From positions 1-7,161 of the forward strand of contig CAKONT010000049.1 in assembly GCA_934097255.1 (NCBI GenBank): 7,161 bases of DNA. Reading direction: 5' to 3'. How positions within the stretch are numbered: position 1 is the stretch's first letter; each line of letters begins with the position of its first letter. Position numbers and translations under genes: made by a program. Below, one piece after another: positions 1 through 6,102 of the stretch. Origin of the DNA: an uncultured Bacilli bacterium. Lineage in GTDB: Bacteria; Bacillota_I; Bacilli_A; RF39; UBA660. The notes below the pieces were generated by a model. The model saw only the letters and a list, made by a program, of their open reading frames with translations, was not told the origin of the DNA and did not search any database.

Positions 1-1
1 A

Positions 2-772
2 ACTGTAAAACAACTAGATAATATAATAAAAAAAGAAAATATAAAAGTATTTATCTCTTTAGATAAAAATATTTTTAATAAAGATATTTCTTACTTAAAA
101 AAAGTATTATTAGAGTTAGATAAATTAAATGTTTGTGGAATAATGTTTTATGATTTATCTATTTTATATTTGGCAAAAAGCCTTAATATTAAAACTCCAC
201 TTGTTTGGAATCAAAACTTTTTTGTAACCAATTATGAAACAATAAATTATTATAAAAGTAAAAATGTTTCTTCTGTTTATTTATCAAGTGAAATAACTTA
301 TGATGAAATAGAAGAAATAACAAAAAATATCAATTCTAAAACTTTTATTAATGGTTTTGGATATCAATTAATGTCTTATTCTAAAAGAAAATTTATAACT
401 AATTATTTTAAGTATAATAAAAAGTTTAATATTAATAAAATCCATTATTTAGAAGAAAGTAATCATAAGTATATAATAAAAGAAGAAAAAGAAGGAACAG
501 CTATTTTAAGTTGTTATATCTTAAATAGTATAAATTATTTGAACAAATTTAAAATTATTGGCATAGATTATTTAGTGCTTGATGAGTCATTTATTGATCA
601 TGATAAATTTTTAGAAGTTGTTGATATTTATAGTGATTTTTTAAATAAAAAAGATATAGAAAATGATCAAAAAATAGAAAAATTATTTCCTGGTATAGAA
701 GTGTCGGAAGGATTTTTAAATAAAAAGACAATTTATAGGGTAAAAAAGGAGAAAAGAAATGAAAAAAATTGA
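2..772 (+). CDS. trhP1: Peptidase U32 family protein, TrhP1/YrrN-like, tRNA wobble uridine hydroxylation subunit (5' end outside window)
   Basis: The frame is open from the first bases of the window to the TGA at 770-772. The gene therefore starts upstream, and the ATG at 143 is an internal methionine. The 256 visible residues compare with about 309 as I recall for B. subtilis YrrN, so roughly 50 N-terminal residues are missing. The visible part reads as a U32 TIM-barrel half: a strand ending in PLVWNQNFFVTN, then VSSVYLSSEITYDEIEE, then GFGYQLMSYSKRKFITNYF (the region YrrN-type proteins use in place of the cysteine signature), and a last helical segment near IIGIDYLVLDES. It lacks the U32 Cys signature seen in its neighbour, as expected for the YrrN subgroup. 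The last 14 bases overlap the next gene, so the two are almost surely co-translated. In B. subtilis YrrN and YrrO are both needed for prephenate-dependent 5-hydroxyuridine formation at tRNA position 34. Assignment rests on family resemblance plus the adjacent YrrO homologue and greA. Confidence 0.83.
   Translation, partial: TVKQLDNIIKKENIKVFISLDKNIFNKDISYLKKVLLELDKLNVCGIMFYDLSILYLAKSLNIKTPLVWNQNFFVTNYETINYYKSKNVSSVYLSSEITYDEIEEITKNINSKTFINGFGYQLMSYSKRKFITNYFKYNKKFNINKIHYLEESNHKYIIKEEKEGTAILSCYILNSINYLNKFKIIGIDYLVLDESFIDHDKFLEVVDIYSDFLNKKDIENDQKIEKLFPGIEVSEGFLNKKTIYRVKKEKRNEKN
742..758 (+). promoter_or_regulatory. Ribosome binding site of trhP2 inside the end of trhP1
   Basis: AAAAAAGGAG at 742-751 lies 7 nt before the ATG at 759. 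It sits within the coding region of trhP1 and supports translational coupling of the two U32 genes. Confidence 0.75.
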
Positions 773-1943
773 ATTACTTTCTCCTGCGGGAGATATTGAA
801 AAATTAAAAATAGCTTATTTATATGGGGCAGATAGTTGTTATATCGGTGGACAAAGTTATAGTTTGAGAGCTAATGCAAATAATTTTTCTTTAGATGAAA
901 TAGAGGAAGCAACTAAGTTTGCCCATAAATTAAATAAAAAAATATATGTAACGGTAAATATTGTTTTTCACAATGAAGATTTAGAGGGAGTAGAAAAATA
1001 TTTAGAGAAATTAAACGATATAAAAGTAGATGGCGTTATTATTTGTGATATTTTTCTTCTTCCAATAATAAGAGAAAAGTTTAAAAATCTTAAAATAATT
1101 TTTAGTACACAAGGATCGACAACTAATACTTTAAGTGTTGAATATTTAAAAAATGAGGGTGTTTCAACAGTTGTAGTCGCAAGAGAAGTAGGAAAAAAAG
1201 ATATAAAAGAAATAATTTCCAAAACAGGAGCATCGATTGAAGTTTTTTTACATGGAGCAATGTGTAGTAATATAAGTGGTAGATGTGTTTTATCAAATTA
1301 TTTTACTAATCGCGATGCTAATCGTGGTGGGTGTTGTCAAGTATGTAGGTTTAATTTCAATTTAGATGGTGATCCTAAGAAAAAATTTTCTTTTGCAACA
1401 AAAGATTTGATGCTTGCAAAAGAAATAAAAGAATTAATCGAAATAGGTGTTGATACATTAAAAATTGAGGGTAGGATGCGTAGTGCTTATTATATTGCAA
1501 CAGTTATTAGTTGTTATAGAAATATTATTGACGCATATTATAATAATACGTTTGATAAAAAAGTATTAAAAAAATATATTAAAATCTTAGAAAGAGTAGC
1601 TAATAGACCAACAACAAGTCAGTTTTTTAACAAAGAAGCAGGTTTTAATGATCAATATTATTTAGATAGAAATGAAGTATCTAAGAAAGATTTTTTAGGT
1701 ATTGTATTAGACTATGATGAAAAAACAAATTTTGCGACAATTGAACAGCGAAATTATTTTAAAAAGGGTCAAGTTGTCAATGTTTTTGGACCAAATAATT
1801 TAGATTATACATTTAAAATACAAAATATATATAATGAAGATATGGAAGAAATAGATGTTGCTAATCATCCAAGAGAAATATTAAAAATAAAAGTTGACAA
1901 AAAATTAGACAAGGATTCGATGATTAGGGTTAATTTAGATTAA
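759..1943 (+). CDS. trhP2: Peptidase U32 family protein, TrhP2/YrrO-like, tRNA 5-hydroxyuridine (U34) synthesis protein
   Basis: A complete 394-residue protein, somewhat shorter than B. subtilis YrrO (about 420, from memory). The N-terminus (ELLSPAGDIEKLKIAYLYGAD, then YIGG and a LRANANNFSL segment) is the usual start of the U32 TIM barrel. Residues 161-179 match the U32 signature exactly (E-x-F-x2-G-A-M-C-x4-G-x-C-x-L-S), giving Cys169 and Cys176. Cys192, Cys193 and Cys196 follow in NRGGCCQVC. These probably hold an Fe-S cluster, as shown for the related UbiU/UbiV proteins. KIEGRMRS near residues 236-243 is the conserved basic motif of the family. The last 80 or so residues, from KKDFLGIVLDY, form the small C-terminal beta-barrel. 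With TrhP1 it should hydroxylate U34 of tRNAs using prephenate-derived chemistry. The name 'peptidase' is historical; I see no protease catalytic motif. Start chosen from the strong RBS and the family N-terminus. Confidence 0.9.
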   Translation: MKKIELLSPAGDIEKLKIAYLYGADSCYIGGQSYSLRANANNFSLDEIEEATKFAHKLNKKIYVTVNIVFHNEDLEGVEKYLEKLNDIKVDGVIICDIFLLPIIREKFKNLKIIFSTQGSTTNTLSVEYLKNEGVSTVVVAREVGKKDIKEIISKTGASIEVFLHGAMCSNISGRCVLSNYFTNRDANRGGCCQVCRFNFNLDGDPKKKFSFATKDLMLAKEIKELIEIGVDTLKIEGRMRSAYYIATVISCYRNIIDAYYNNTFDKKVLKKYIKILERVANRPTTSQFFNKEAGFNDQYYLDRNEVSKKDFLGIVLDYDEKTNFATIEQRNYFKKGQVVNVFGPNNLDYTFKIQNIYNEDMEEIDVANHPREILKIKVDKKLDKDSMIRVNLD

Positions 1944-1948
1944 TTTGC

Positions 1949-1977
1949 TTGACAAATGATATAAAAAATAGTATTCT
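1949..1977 (+). promoter_or_regulatory. Sigma-A-type promoter of greA
   Basis: A perfect -35 TTGACA at 1949-1954 is followed by a 17-nt spacer and TATTCT (4 of 6 consensus bases) at 1972-1977. Transcription should start near 1984, giving a leader of about 25 nt before the greA ATG at 2009. The box lies just after the trhP2 stop, and I see no terminator hairpin between them. greA may therefore be read both from this promoter and by read-through from the trhP genes. Confidence 0.75.
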
Positions 1978-1996
1978 TTTAGGGACATTAAAAAAA

Positions 1997-2008
1997 GGTG
2001 GAGATATT
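1997..2008 (+). promoter_or_regulatory. Ribosome binding site that fixes the greA start
   Basis: GGTGGAG at 1997-2003, whose GGAG ends 5 nt before ATG 2009. It supports the ATG at 2009 over the in-frame TTG at 1949, which is the -35 box and has no Shine-Dalgarno sequence in front of it. Confidence 0.8.
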
Positions 2009-2482
2009 ATGAATGAAAAAAAACCAGTTTATTTAACAAAAGAGGGTTTTGAAGATATAAAAAAAGAATTAGATTATTTAATTAATGTTAGACGTCCAGA
2101 AAACATTAATGCTATAAAAGAAGCAAGAGCTTTAGGTGATTTATCAGAAAATGCTGATTATGATGCGGCAAGAAATGAACAAGCTGAACTTGAAGCTAAA
2201 ATAAAAAGTTTACAAGCTGTAATGGAAAACGTTACAATAATAGATGAAATATCTACTGATAAAATAGGTGTTGGAAACACTGTAAAAATTTCTTATGTTG
2301 ACGATCCTGAAGAAGAAGATCAATATAAAATTGTTGGTAGTCAAGAAGCAGATCCATTTGAAAGTAAAATTTCTAATGAGTCTCCAATTGCTAAAGCTCT
2401 TTTGGGTCATAAAGTAGGAGATATTGTATCAGTTGATAGTCCAAATGGTAGCTACGAAGTTAAAGTTGTAAATATTAATTAA
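2009..2482 (+). CDS. greA: Transcription elongation factor GreA
   Basis: Starting at ATG 2009 the protein is 157 residues, the normal GreA length. Residues 1-75 form the antiparallel coiled coil (YLTKEGFEDIKKELDYL, RRPENINAIKEARALGDLSE). Its tip carries the acidic pair Asp44 and Glu47 in GDLSENADYDAARNEQ, which coordinates the second metal in the RNA polymerase active site and stimulates cleavage of backtracked transcripts. Residues 80-157 are the FKBP-like C-terminal domain (VGNTVKISY, IVGSQEADP, ISNESPIAKALLGHKVGDIV). A longer reading from TTG 1949 would add 20 residues with no place in the family and would put the start codon on the promoter. The gene has its own promoter and terminator, so it is a separate transcription unit next to trhP1-trhP2. 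In B. subtilis greA also lies downstream of yrrO, with udk in between; that gene is absent here. Confidence 0.97.
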   Translation: MNEKKPVYLTKEGFEDIKKELDYLINVRRPENINAIKEARALGDLSENADYDAARNEQAELEAKIKSLQAVMENVTIIDEISTDKIGVGNTVKISYVDDPEEEDQYKIVGSQEADPFESKISNESPIAKALLGHKVGDIVSVDSPNGSYEVKVVNIN

Positions 2483-2505
2483 GATAACTTTTGTTATCTT
2501 TTTTT
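2481..2505 (+). terminator. Rho-independent terminator of greA
   Basis: A perfect 8-bp stem AAGATAAC (2481-2488) / GTTATCTT (2493-2500) with a TTTT loop is followed by TTTTT, making a run of seven T including the stem end. The stem has only two G:C pairs and begins within the greA stop codon (TAA 2480-2482), so there is no spare sequence between gene end and terminator. Confidence 0.8.
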
Positions 2506-2537
2506 AAAACTTTAATTAATGAAAATTAATATATACA

Positions 2538-2559
2538 TGTTATAATAACTTAGAGGGAG
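2538..2559 (+). promoter_or_regulatory. Extended -10 promoter and RBS of the pyrH-like gene
   Basis: TGTTATAAT at 2538-2546 is an extended -10 element (TG, one base, perfect TATAAT). No good -35 hexamer is seen 16-18 nt upstream. The expected start near 2552-2553 falls at the beginning of the Shine-Dalgarno AGGGAG (2554-2559), which is 6 nt before ATG 2566. The leader would then be only about 13 nt. Confidence 0.65.
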
Positions 2560-2565
2560 ATATTT

Positions 2566-3297
2566 ATGAGAATAATTGTTAAAATAAGTGGGGAATCTTT
2601 AAAAGATGAATCTTATATTTCAAATGATATGTTAGAGAAAGTTTACAATGATTTGAAACTATTAAAAGATAGAAAAAACGAAATTATTGTTGTAATAGGT
2701 GGAGGTAATTTTTGGAGAGGAAGAAATAAACTTAATATATCAAATGTTATATCAGATCAAATTGGAATGCTTGCAACTAATATGAATGCTTTAGCGTTAA
2801 ATAGTTATTTAAATAGTAAGGGTTTAAAAAGTGTTTTATATTCTAGTTTTTTAATTGAAGGAATAGTAAATAAATATCAAATAAGTGATGTTTTAAGTAA
2901 AATAAATGATAATTTAATAATAATAGGTGGAGGTCTTGGTATACCTAATTTTTCAACTGATATGACAGTTGTAGAAAAAGCAATTGAACTTGATTGTGAT
3001 ATGATTATTATGGCAAAAAATATCGATGGAATATATACAAAAGATCCAAAAGAAAAAGGAGCAGTAAAGCTAAGTGAAATAACACACGAAGAACTTCTTA
3101 ATTTACAACTTACAAATGGTATAGAAAAACAAGGAGTAATGGATTTTGAAGCACTAGCAACTATTGCAAAACATAAAATACCATTATATCTATATAATGC
3201 AAAAGATAAAGATGGTCTTATTAGTATTTTAAATGGTAATAATAAAGGAACTATGGTAGTGACGAAAAAAGATGAAGAAAAAAATATACTTGCTTAA
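2566..3297 (+). CDS. pyrH: UMP kinase-like protein, amino acid kinase family (PyrH family, divergent)
   Basis: A 243-residue protein, the size of bacterial UMP kinases (about 240). It would phosphorylate UMP to UDP with ATP in the cytoplasm. Family landmarks in order: KISGESL at 6-12 (phosphate-binding Lys6 and Gly9), IGGGNFWRG at 44-52, SDQIGMLAT with MNALAL at 63-78 (Asp64 matches the UMP-binding Asp), PNFSTD at 127-132, KNIDGIYTKDP at 151-161 (nucleotide-binding Asp), and a C-terminal GVMDFEAL...PLYLYN. Several usually fixed positions differ. The GTGNP motif reads GLGIP (124-127 region). The Arg of the following helix (LRAxE type) is replaced by VEKAIE. The arginine-rich stretch before the central strand (AEPYxRRxAIRHL type) is largely lost (VNKYQISDVLSKI). 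It is not in the usual rpsB-tsf-pyrH-frr setting but pairs with a downstream amidase gene, which it overlaps by 26 bp. It could be the genome's only PyrH in a fast-evolving lineage, or a paralogue with another small substrate. Confidence 0.82.
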   Translation: MRIIVKISGESLKDESYISNDMLEKVYNDLKLLKDRKNEIIVVIGGGNFWRGRNKLNISNVISDQIGMLATNMNALALNSYLNSKGLKSVLYSSFLIEGIVNKYQISDVLSKINDNLIIIGGGLGIPNFSTDMTVVEKAIELDCDMIIMAKNIDGIYTKDPKEKGAVKLSEITHEELLNLQLTNGIEKQGVMDFEALATIAKHKIPLYLYNAKDKDGLISILNGNNKGTMVVTKKDEEKNILA

Positions 3298-5044
3298 AAT
3301 AATTGTTATATTATTAATAATAATACCTAAAAATTGTTTTTCTTATTCAAAAGCAGTTGTCGATATTACTTCGATGGATGTATTTGAAATTCAAAAAGCA
3401 ATTGATGATGGTTATTTAACTTATGAATTATTAACTAAATTATATTTGGAAAGAATAGAAGCATATGATAAAGATTTTCATAGTATTATATCAATTAATG
3501 AAAATGCAATTTTAGAAGCAAAAGAATGTGATAAGAAATATAAAAAAGAGGGAAGAAATTCAATCTTTTTTGGAATTCCTATTATTGTTAAAGATAATAT
3601 TGATGTTAAAAATATGCCTACAACTTGTGGGACTTTGTCATTACAAAATTCTTATCCCAAAGAAGATGCCAAAATAATAAGTAATTTAAAAAGTTTAGGA
3701 GCAATAATTCTTGCTAAATCTAATATGAGTGAATTTGCTTTTTATGCTTCTAATTCTTTAAGTTCTTATCAAGATACTAGAAATTCTTATAACCTAGATT
3801 ATACAAGTTATGGTTCTAGTAGTGGAAGTTGTGTTGCTGTTTCAAACTCTTTTTCTCCTGTTGCTATTGGAACTGATACAAATGCATCGACAAGACTTCC
3901 TGCTGTAAGTAATAATGTTATTGGAATGAGACCAACTTTTAATGCCATATCAACAGATGGAATAGTAAAATACGATGTAACAAGAGATACAGTAGGAATT
4001 ATAACAAAAACAGTAAAAGAAAATGCTTATCTTTATGAAGCTTTAAATAATAATATATCTTTAGATTATGATATATCTGATTATTCTTTAAGTGGTGTTA
4101 GAGTTGGTATAATAAAAAAAATGTATGAAGATTTAGATTATGAAGTAAAACCTCTTGTTGATAAAACGTTAGATAATTTAAAAAGCTATGGCGTTACAAT
4201 TGTTTCAATTAATGAATTCCCATATAAAAAATATCAAAAATTAGATATAGACACAATGGCTGGATGGACGTTTTGTAATTCATTTAATAGTTATATAAAA
4301 AATACTAATTCTAATTTAAATAATTTTTTTGATTTATTATATGACAAAGGACATATTACTTCTTTGTGGAGTTATACCCTTGATTGTGGAATTAATATAG
4401 ATAAAGTAAAAACATATGATAATATAAAAAAGGAATTATATGATAATTTAATAGATATTTATAAAGATAATACAATAGATTTTATAATATATCCAACAAG
4501 TAAAAATAAAGTTTTAAAAATAGAAGATGATAATAATTTAAAAACAGATTTAAGCTTATTATCTTCTGTATTTGGATTACCAGATATATCTTTTCCAATT
4601 GGAAGTGATAAAGATAATTTATATTATGGAATGGACTTAGTTGGTTTAAAAAATAGTGATAGTAATTTATATAAATTTTTATATCAATATCAAAAATTAA
4701 ATAATACTTATCAATTGTCAGAACTTGCTAAACCTCTTTATAACGTAAGTGATAAAGTATTAGAATTAAAGAAGGAATATGAAAAATATCGTAATATAAA
4801 AATATTAGAACATAATAAAAACTATAAAAAAGTAAAAAAAGAAATAGAAGATTTTTTATTTAATTATAATTCTTATGAAGATAACTCTTTAGATGAAAAA
4901 GCTACTAATCTTTTAAAAAAACATACCTATTCTTTAAATAATATTTATAAAATATATAGTAATTATTTAATATTTATTGTATTTATAATACTTATTATTT
5001 TAATATTAAAAATTATTAAAAAGAAAGAAATAAAAGTAAAATAA
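3272..5044 (+). CDS. Exported, C-terminally membrane-anchored amidase signature (AS) family enzyme
   Basis: A 590-residue protein. Residues 1-24 form a signal peptide: lysines at 2-4, a hydrophobic core at 5-18, likely cleavage after Cys-Phe-Ser. This supports the ATG at 3272 even though no good RBS precedes it and it lies inside pyrH. Residues about 35-480 are an amidase signature domain. The Ser-cisSer-Lys triad is visible: Lys107 in IIVKDNID, Ser182 in YGSSSGS, nucleophile Ser206 in GTDTNASTRLPA. The spacings (75 and 24) equal those of fatty acid amide hydrolase (K142, S217, S241). The two glycines normally before the nucleophile (GGS) are Asn204-Ala205 here, changing the expected oxyanion-hole backbone. 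A charged, probably helical linker (about 490-560) leads to a membrane segment at about 564-582 and a basic tail. That predicts an enzyme held on the outer face of the cytoplasmic membrane. It hydrolyses an amide bond of unknown substrate. GatA is unlikely because of the export signal. Confidence 0.87.
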   Translation: MKKKIYLLKIIVILLIIIPKNCFSYSKAVVDITSMDVFEIQKAIDDGYLTYELLTKLYLERIEAYDKDFHSIISINENAILEAKECDKKYKKEGRNSIFFGIPIIVKDNIDVKNMPTTCGTLSLQNSYPKEDAKIISNLKSLGAIILAKSNMSEFAFYASNSLSSYQDTRNSYNLDYTSYGSSSGSCVAVSNSFSPVAIGTDTNASTRLPAVSNNVIGMRPTFNAISTDGIVKYDVTRDTVGIITKTVKENAYLYEALNNNISLDYDISDYSLSGVRVGIIKKMYEDLDYEVKPLVDKTLDNLKSYGVTIVSINEFPYKKYQKLDIDTMAGWTFCNSFNSYIKNTNSNLNNFFDLLYDKGHITSLWSYTLDCGINIDKVKTYDNIKKELYDNLIDIYKDNTIDFIIYPTSKNKVLKIEDDNNLKTDLSLLSSVFGLPDISFPIGSDKDNLYYGMDLVGLKNSDSNLYKFLYQYQKLNNTYQLSELAKPLYNVSDKVLELKKEYEKYRNIKILEHNKNYKKVKKEIEDFLFNYNSYEDNSLDEKATNLLKKHTYSLNNIYKIYSNYLIFIVFIILIILILKIIKKKEIKVK

Positions 5045-5064
5045 ACTTAAATTTCTTTCTTTTT
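5018..5064. terminator. Bidirectional terminator shared by the convergent amidase and radical SAM genes
   Basis: A perfect 14-bp inverted repeat: AAAAAGAAAGAAAT at 5018-5031 and ATTTCTTTCTTTTT at 5051-5064, with a 19-nt interior that can add a 4-bp AAGT/ACTT pairing (5034-5037 with 5045-5048). Read on either strand it gives an A-tract, a stem with two G:C pairs, and a T-tract. It sits across the stop codons of both genes, which are only 2 bp apart (5044 and 5047), so each arm is coding sequence. It is weak in G:C but well placed. Confidence 0.65.
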
Positions 5065-5970
5065 TCCTTGACTAGAATTTCTTCTTTTTAATTCTTTATC
5101 GATATCATTTAAAACAATAAACTTTTTAGTAAGCCAAAAAGGAGCAATTAAATCATCAATAGTTGGATCACCAGTTATTCTATGAATAACAATATTTTCA
5201 TCTAAATATTCTAATTGAGTACAAACAATATCTATATATTCATCTTTTTCTAAAACGTGAAAAGGATTATTTTGATATATTTCATAAAGTTTTGTTCCTT
5301 TTAAAATATGTAACATATGAATTTTAACACCATCAACTTTAATTTTATTTAAAAACTTTGCTGTTTCAATCATCATGCTTTTAGTCTCTTCTAAAAGACC
5401 ATTAATAATATGAACAACAACTTTAATATTTCTTTTCTTTAGTTTATTATAAGTATCTAAAAAATCTTCTAAAGTATATTTACAATTTATTTTCTCAAGT
5501 GTTTTGTTATGCATCGATTGAAGTCCAAGCTCAATCGTTAAATCAGTTTTTTTATTTAAATCTTCTAAAAAATCTAACATATTATCATCTATACAATCAC
5601 ATCTTGTTGCAATATTAATACCAACGACATCTTTATAAGTTAAAACTTCCATAAAATTATTAGTAATATATTTGAAATCTCCATAAGTATTTGAATTAGC
5701 TTGAAAATAAGCGATATATTTAGCATTAGGCCATTTTTTTAATTCGATATTTTTAACAAATTCAAATTGCTCTTTTATAGGAATATTTCTATAAGATCCA
5801 CTTCCATTTTTACAATAAATACATCCATTATATCCTTTTTTACCATCTATATTAGGACATGTTAAATTTTGATTTAGAGATACTTTAAATACTTTAGAAT
5901 GATATTTATTTTTATAATAATAATCTAGGCTATGATATCTTTTATTATTATTTTTAGTATAATCGAACAT
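5047..5970 (-). CDS. mnmL: Radical SAM protein of the YtqA/YhcC (TIGR01212) family, probable tRNA wobble-uridine modification enzyme MnmL
   Basis: The protein is 307 residues from ATG 5970. An in-frame GTG at 5982 would add four residues but has no RBS, whereas GGTGAAG lies just before the ATG. Cys38, Cys50 and Cys53 in CPNIDGKKGYNGCIYC are the [4Fe-4S] ligands, with the long first spacing typical of this Elp3-like branch. Further family marks are AYFQANSNTYG, GINIATRCDCIDD, TIELGLQSMH, VVVHIINGLLEET, KIHMLHILKGTKL and, near the C-terminus, HRITGDPTIDDLIAPFW and a closing QG. In B. subtilis YtqA (MnmL) has been reported to act with the methyltransferase YtqB (MnmM) in finishing mnm5s2U at position 34 of tRNAs. 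E. coli YhcC belongs to the same family with less certain function. The usual partner ytqB is not next to it here: the neighbour upstream is a divergent surface-protein gene. Family assignment is firm; the precise reaction is transferred from homologues. Confidence 0.9.
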   Translation of the reverse strand: MFDYTKNNNKRYHSLDYYYKNKYHSKVFKVSLNQNLTCPNIDGKKGYNGCIYCKNGSGSYRNIPIKEQFEFVKNIELKKWPNAKYIAYFQANSNTYGDFKYITNNFMEVLTYKDVVGINIATRCDCIDDNMLDFLEDLNKKTDLTIELGLQSMHNKTLEKINCKYTLEDFLDTYNKLKKRNIKVVVHIINGLLEETKSMMIETAKFLNKIKVDGVKIHMLHILKGTKLYEIYQNNPFHVLEKDEYIDIVCTQLEYLDENIVIHRITGDPTIDDLIAPFWLTKKFIVLNDIDKELKRRNSSQGKKKEI

Positions 5971-5982
5971 AAACTTCACCAC
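5971..5982 (-). promoter_or_regulatory. Ribosome binding site that fixes the radical SAM gene start
   Basis: On the minus strand GTGGTGAAG stands just upstream of ATG 5970-5968, with GGTGA about 5-6 nt away. It also covers the possible GTG start at 5982, which argues that this GTG is part of the RBS rather than the initiation codon. Confidence 0.65.
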
Positions 5983-5987
5983 AAAAT

Positions 5988-6015
5988 ATTATATAAAATT
6001 TTAGTAAAAAAACAA
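5988..6015 (-). promoter_or_regulatory. Probable promoter of the radical SAM gene
   Basis: On the minus strand TTGTTT (6015-6010) and a perfect TATAAT (5993-5988) are separated by 16 nt. The start would be near 5981, giving a leader of about 11 nt that contains the RBS. The -35 matches only half of the consensus. Confidence 0.5.
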
Positions 6016-6023
6016 GTAAAAGG

Positions 6024-6075
6024 TTGTAAATGATTTTGAAAAATGATAATATTAAGTAAAGATATACAGTAGAAT
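6024..6075 (+). promoter_or_regulatory. Probable promoter region of the surface-protein gene
   Basis: Two readings are possible: TTGTAA (6024-6029), 17 nt, TAATAT (6047-6052); or a -10 TAGAAT at 6070-6075 with no clear -35. Both lie in the 146-bp spacer between the divergent genes, and no stronger candidate is visible in it. Which one is used cannot be told from the sequence. Confidence 0.3.
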
Positions 6076-6102
6076 AAAGATTAATATAAATAGTAATAAG
6101 AT

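Noticed and set aside
770..772. TGA possibly read as tryptophan (Mycoplasma-type code)
   Set aside because: Tryptophans in the genes use TGG, and treating this TGA as sense only extends trhP1 briefly into the trhP2 coding region before another TGA.
968..1222. 84-codon open frame on the minus strand inside trhP2
   Set aside because: It is the complement of a well-conserved U32 coding region, has no RBS, and its product is an unrecognisable Ile/Phe/Ser-rich string.
2210..2410. 66-codon minus-strand frame inside greA
   Set aside because: A shadow of the conserved GreA C-terminal domain, with no start signals.
3332..3340. Lipoprotein cysteine at Cys22 of the amidase
   Set aside because: The preceding residues Pro-Lys-Asn do not fit a lipobox (Leu-x-[Ala/Gly/Ser]-Cys); an ordinary signal peptide fits better.
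5018..5064. Inverted repeat as the end of a mobile element
   Set aside because: There is no transposase, partner repeat or target duplication. The position across two convergent stop codons and the A/T tracts are explained by a terminator.
6003..6060. AGTAAA repeated three times in the divergent spacer as a possible operator
   Set aside because: Six-base A-rich repeats at irregular spacing are expected by chance in DNA this AT-rich, and no symmetrical site is seen.
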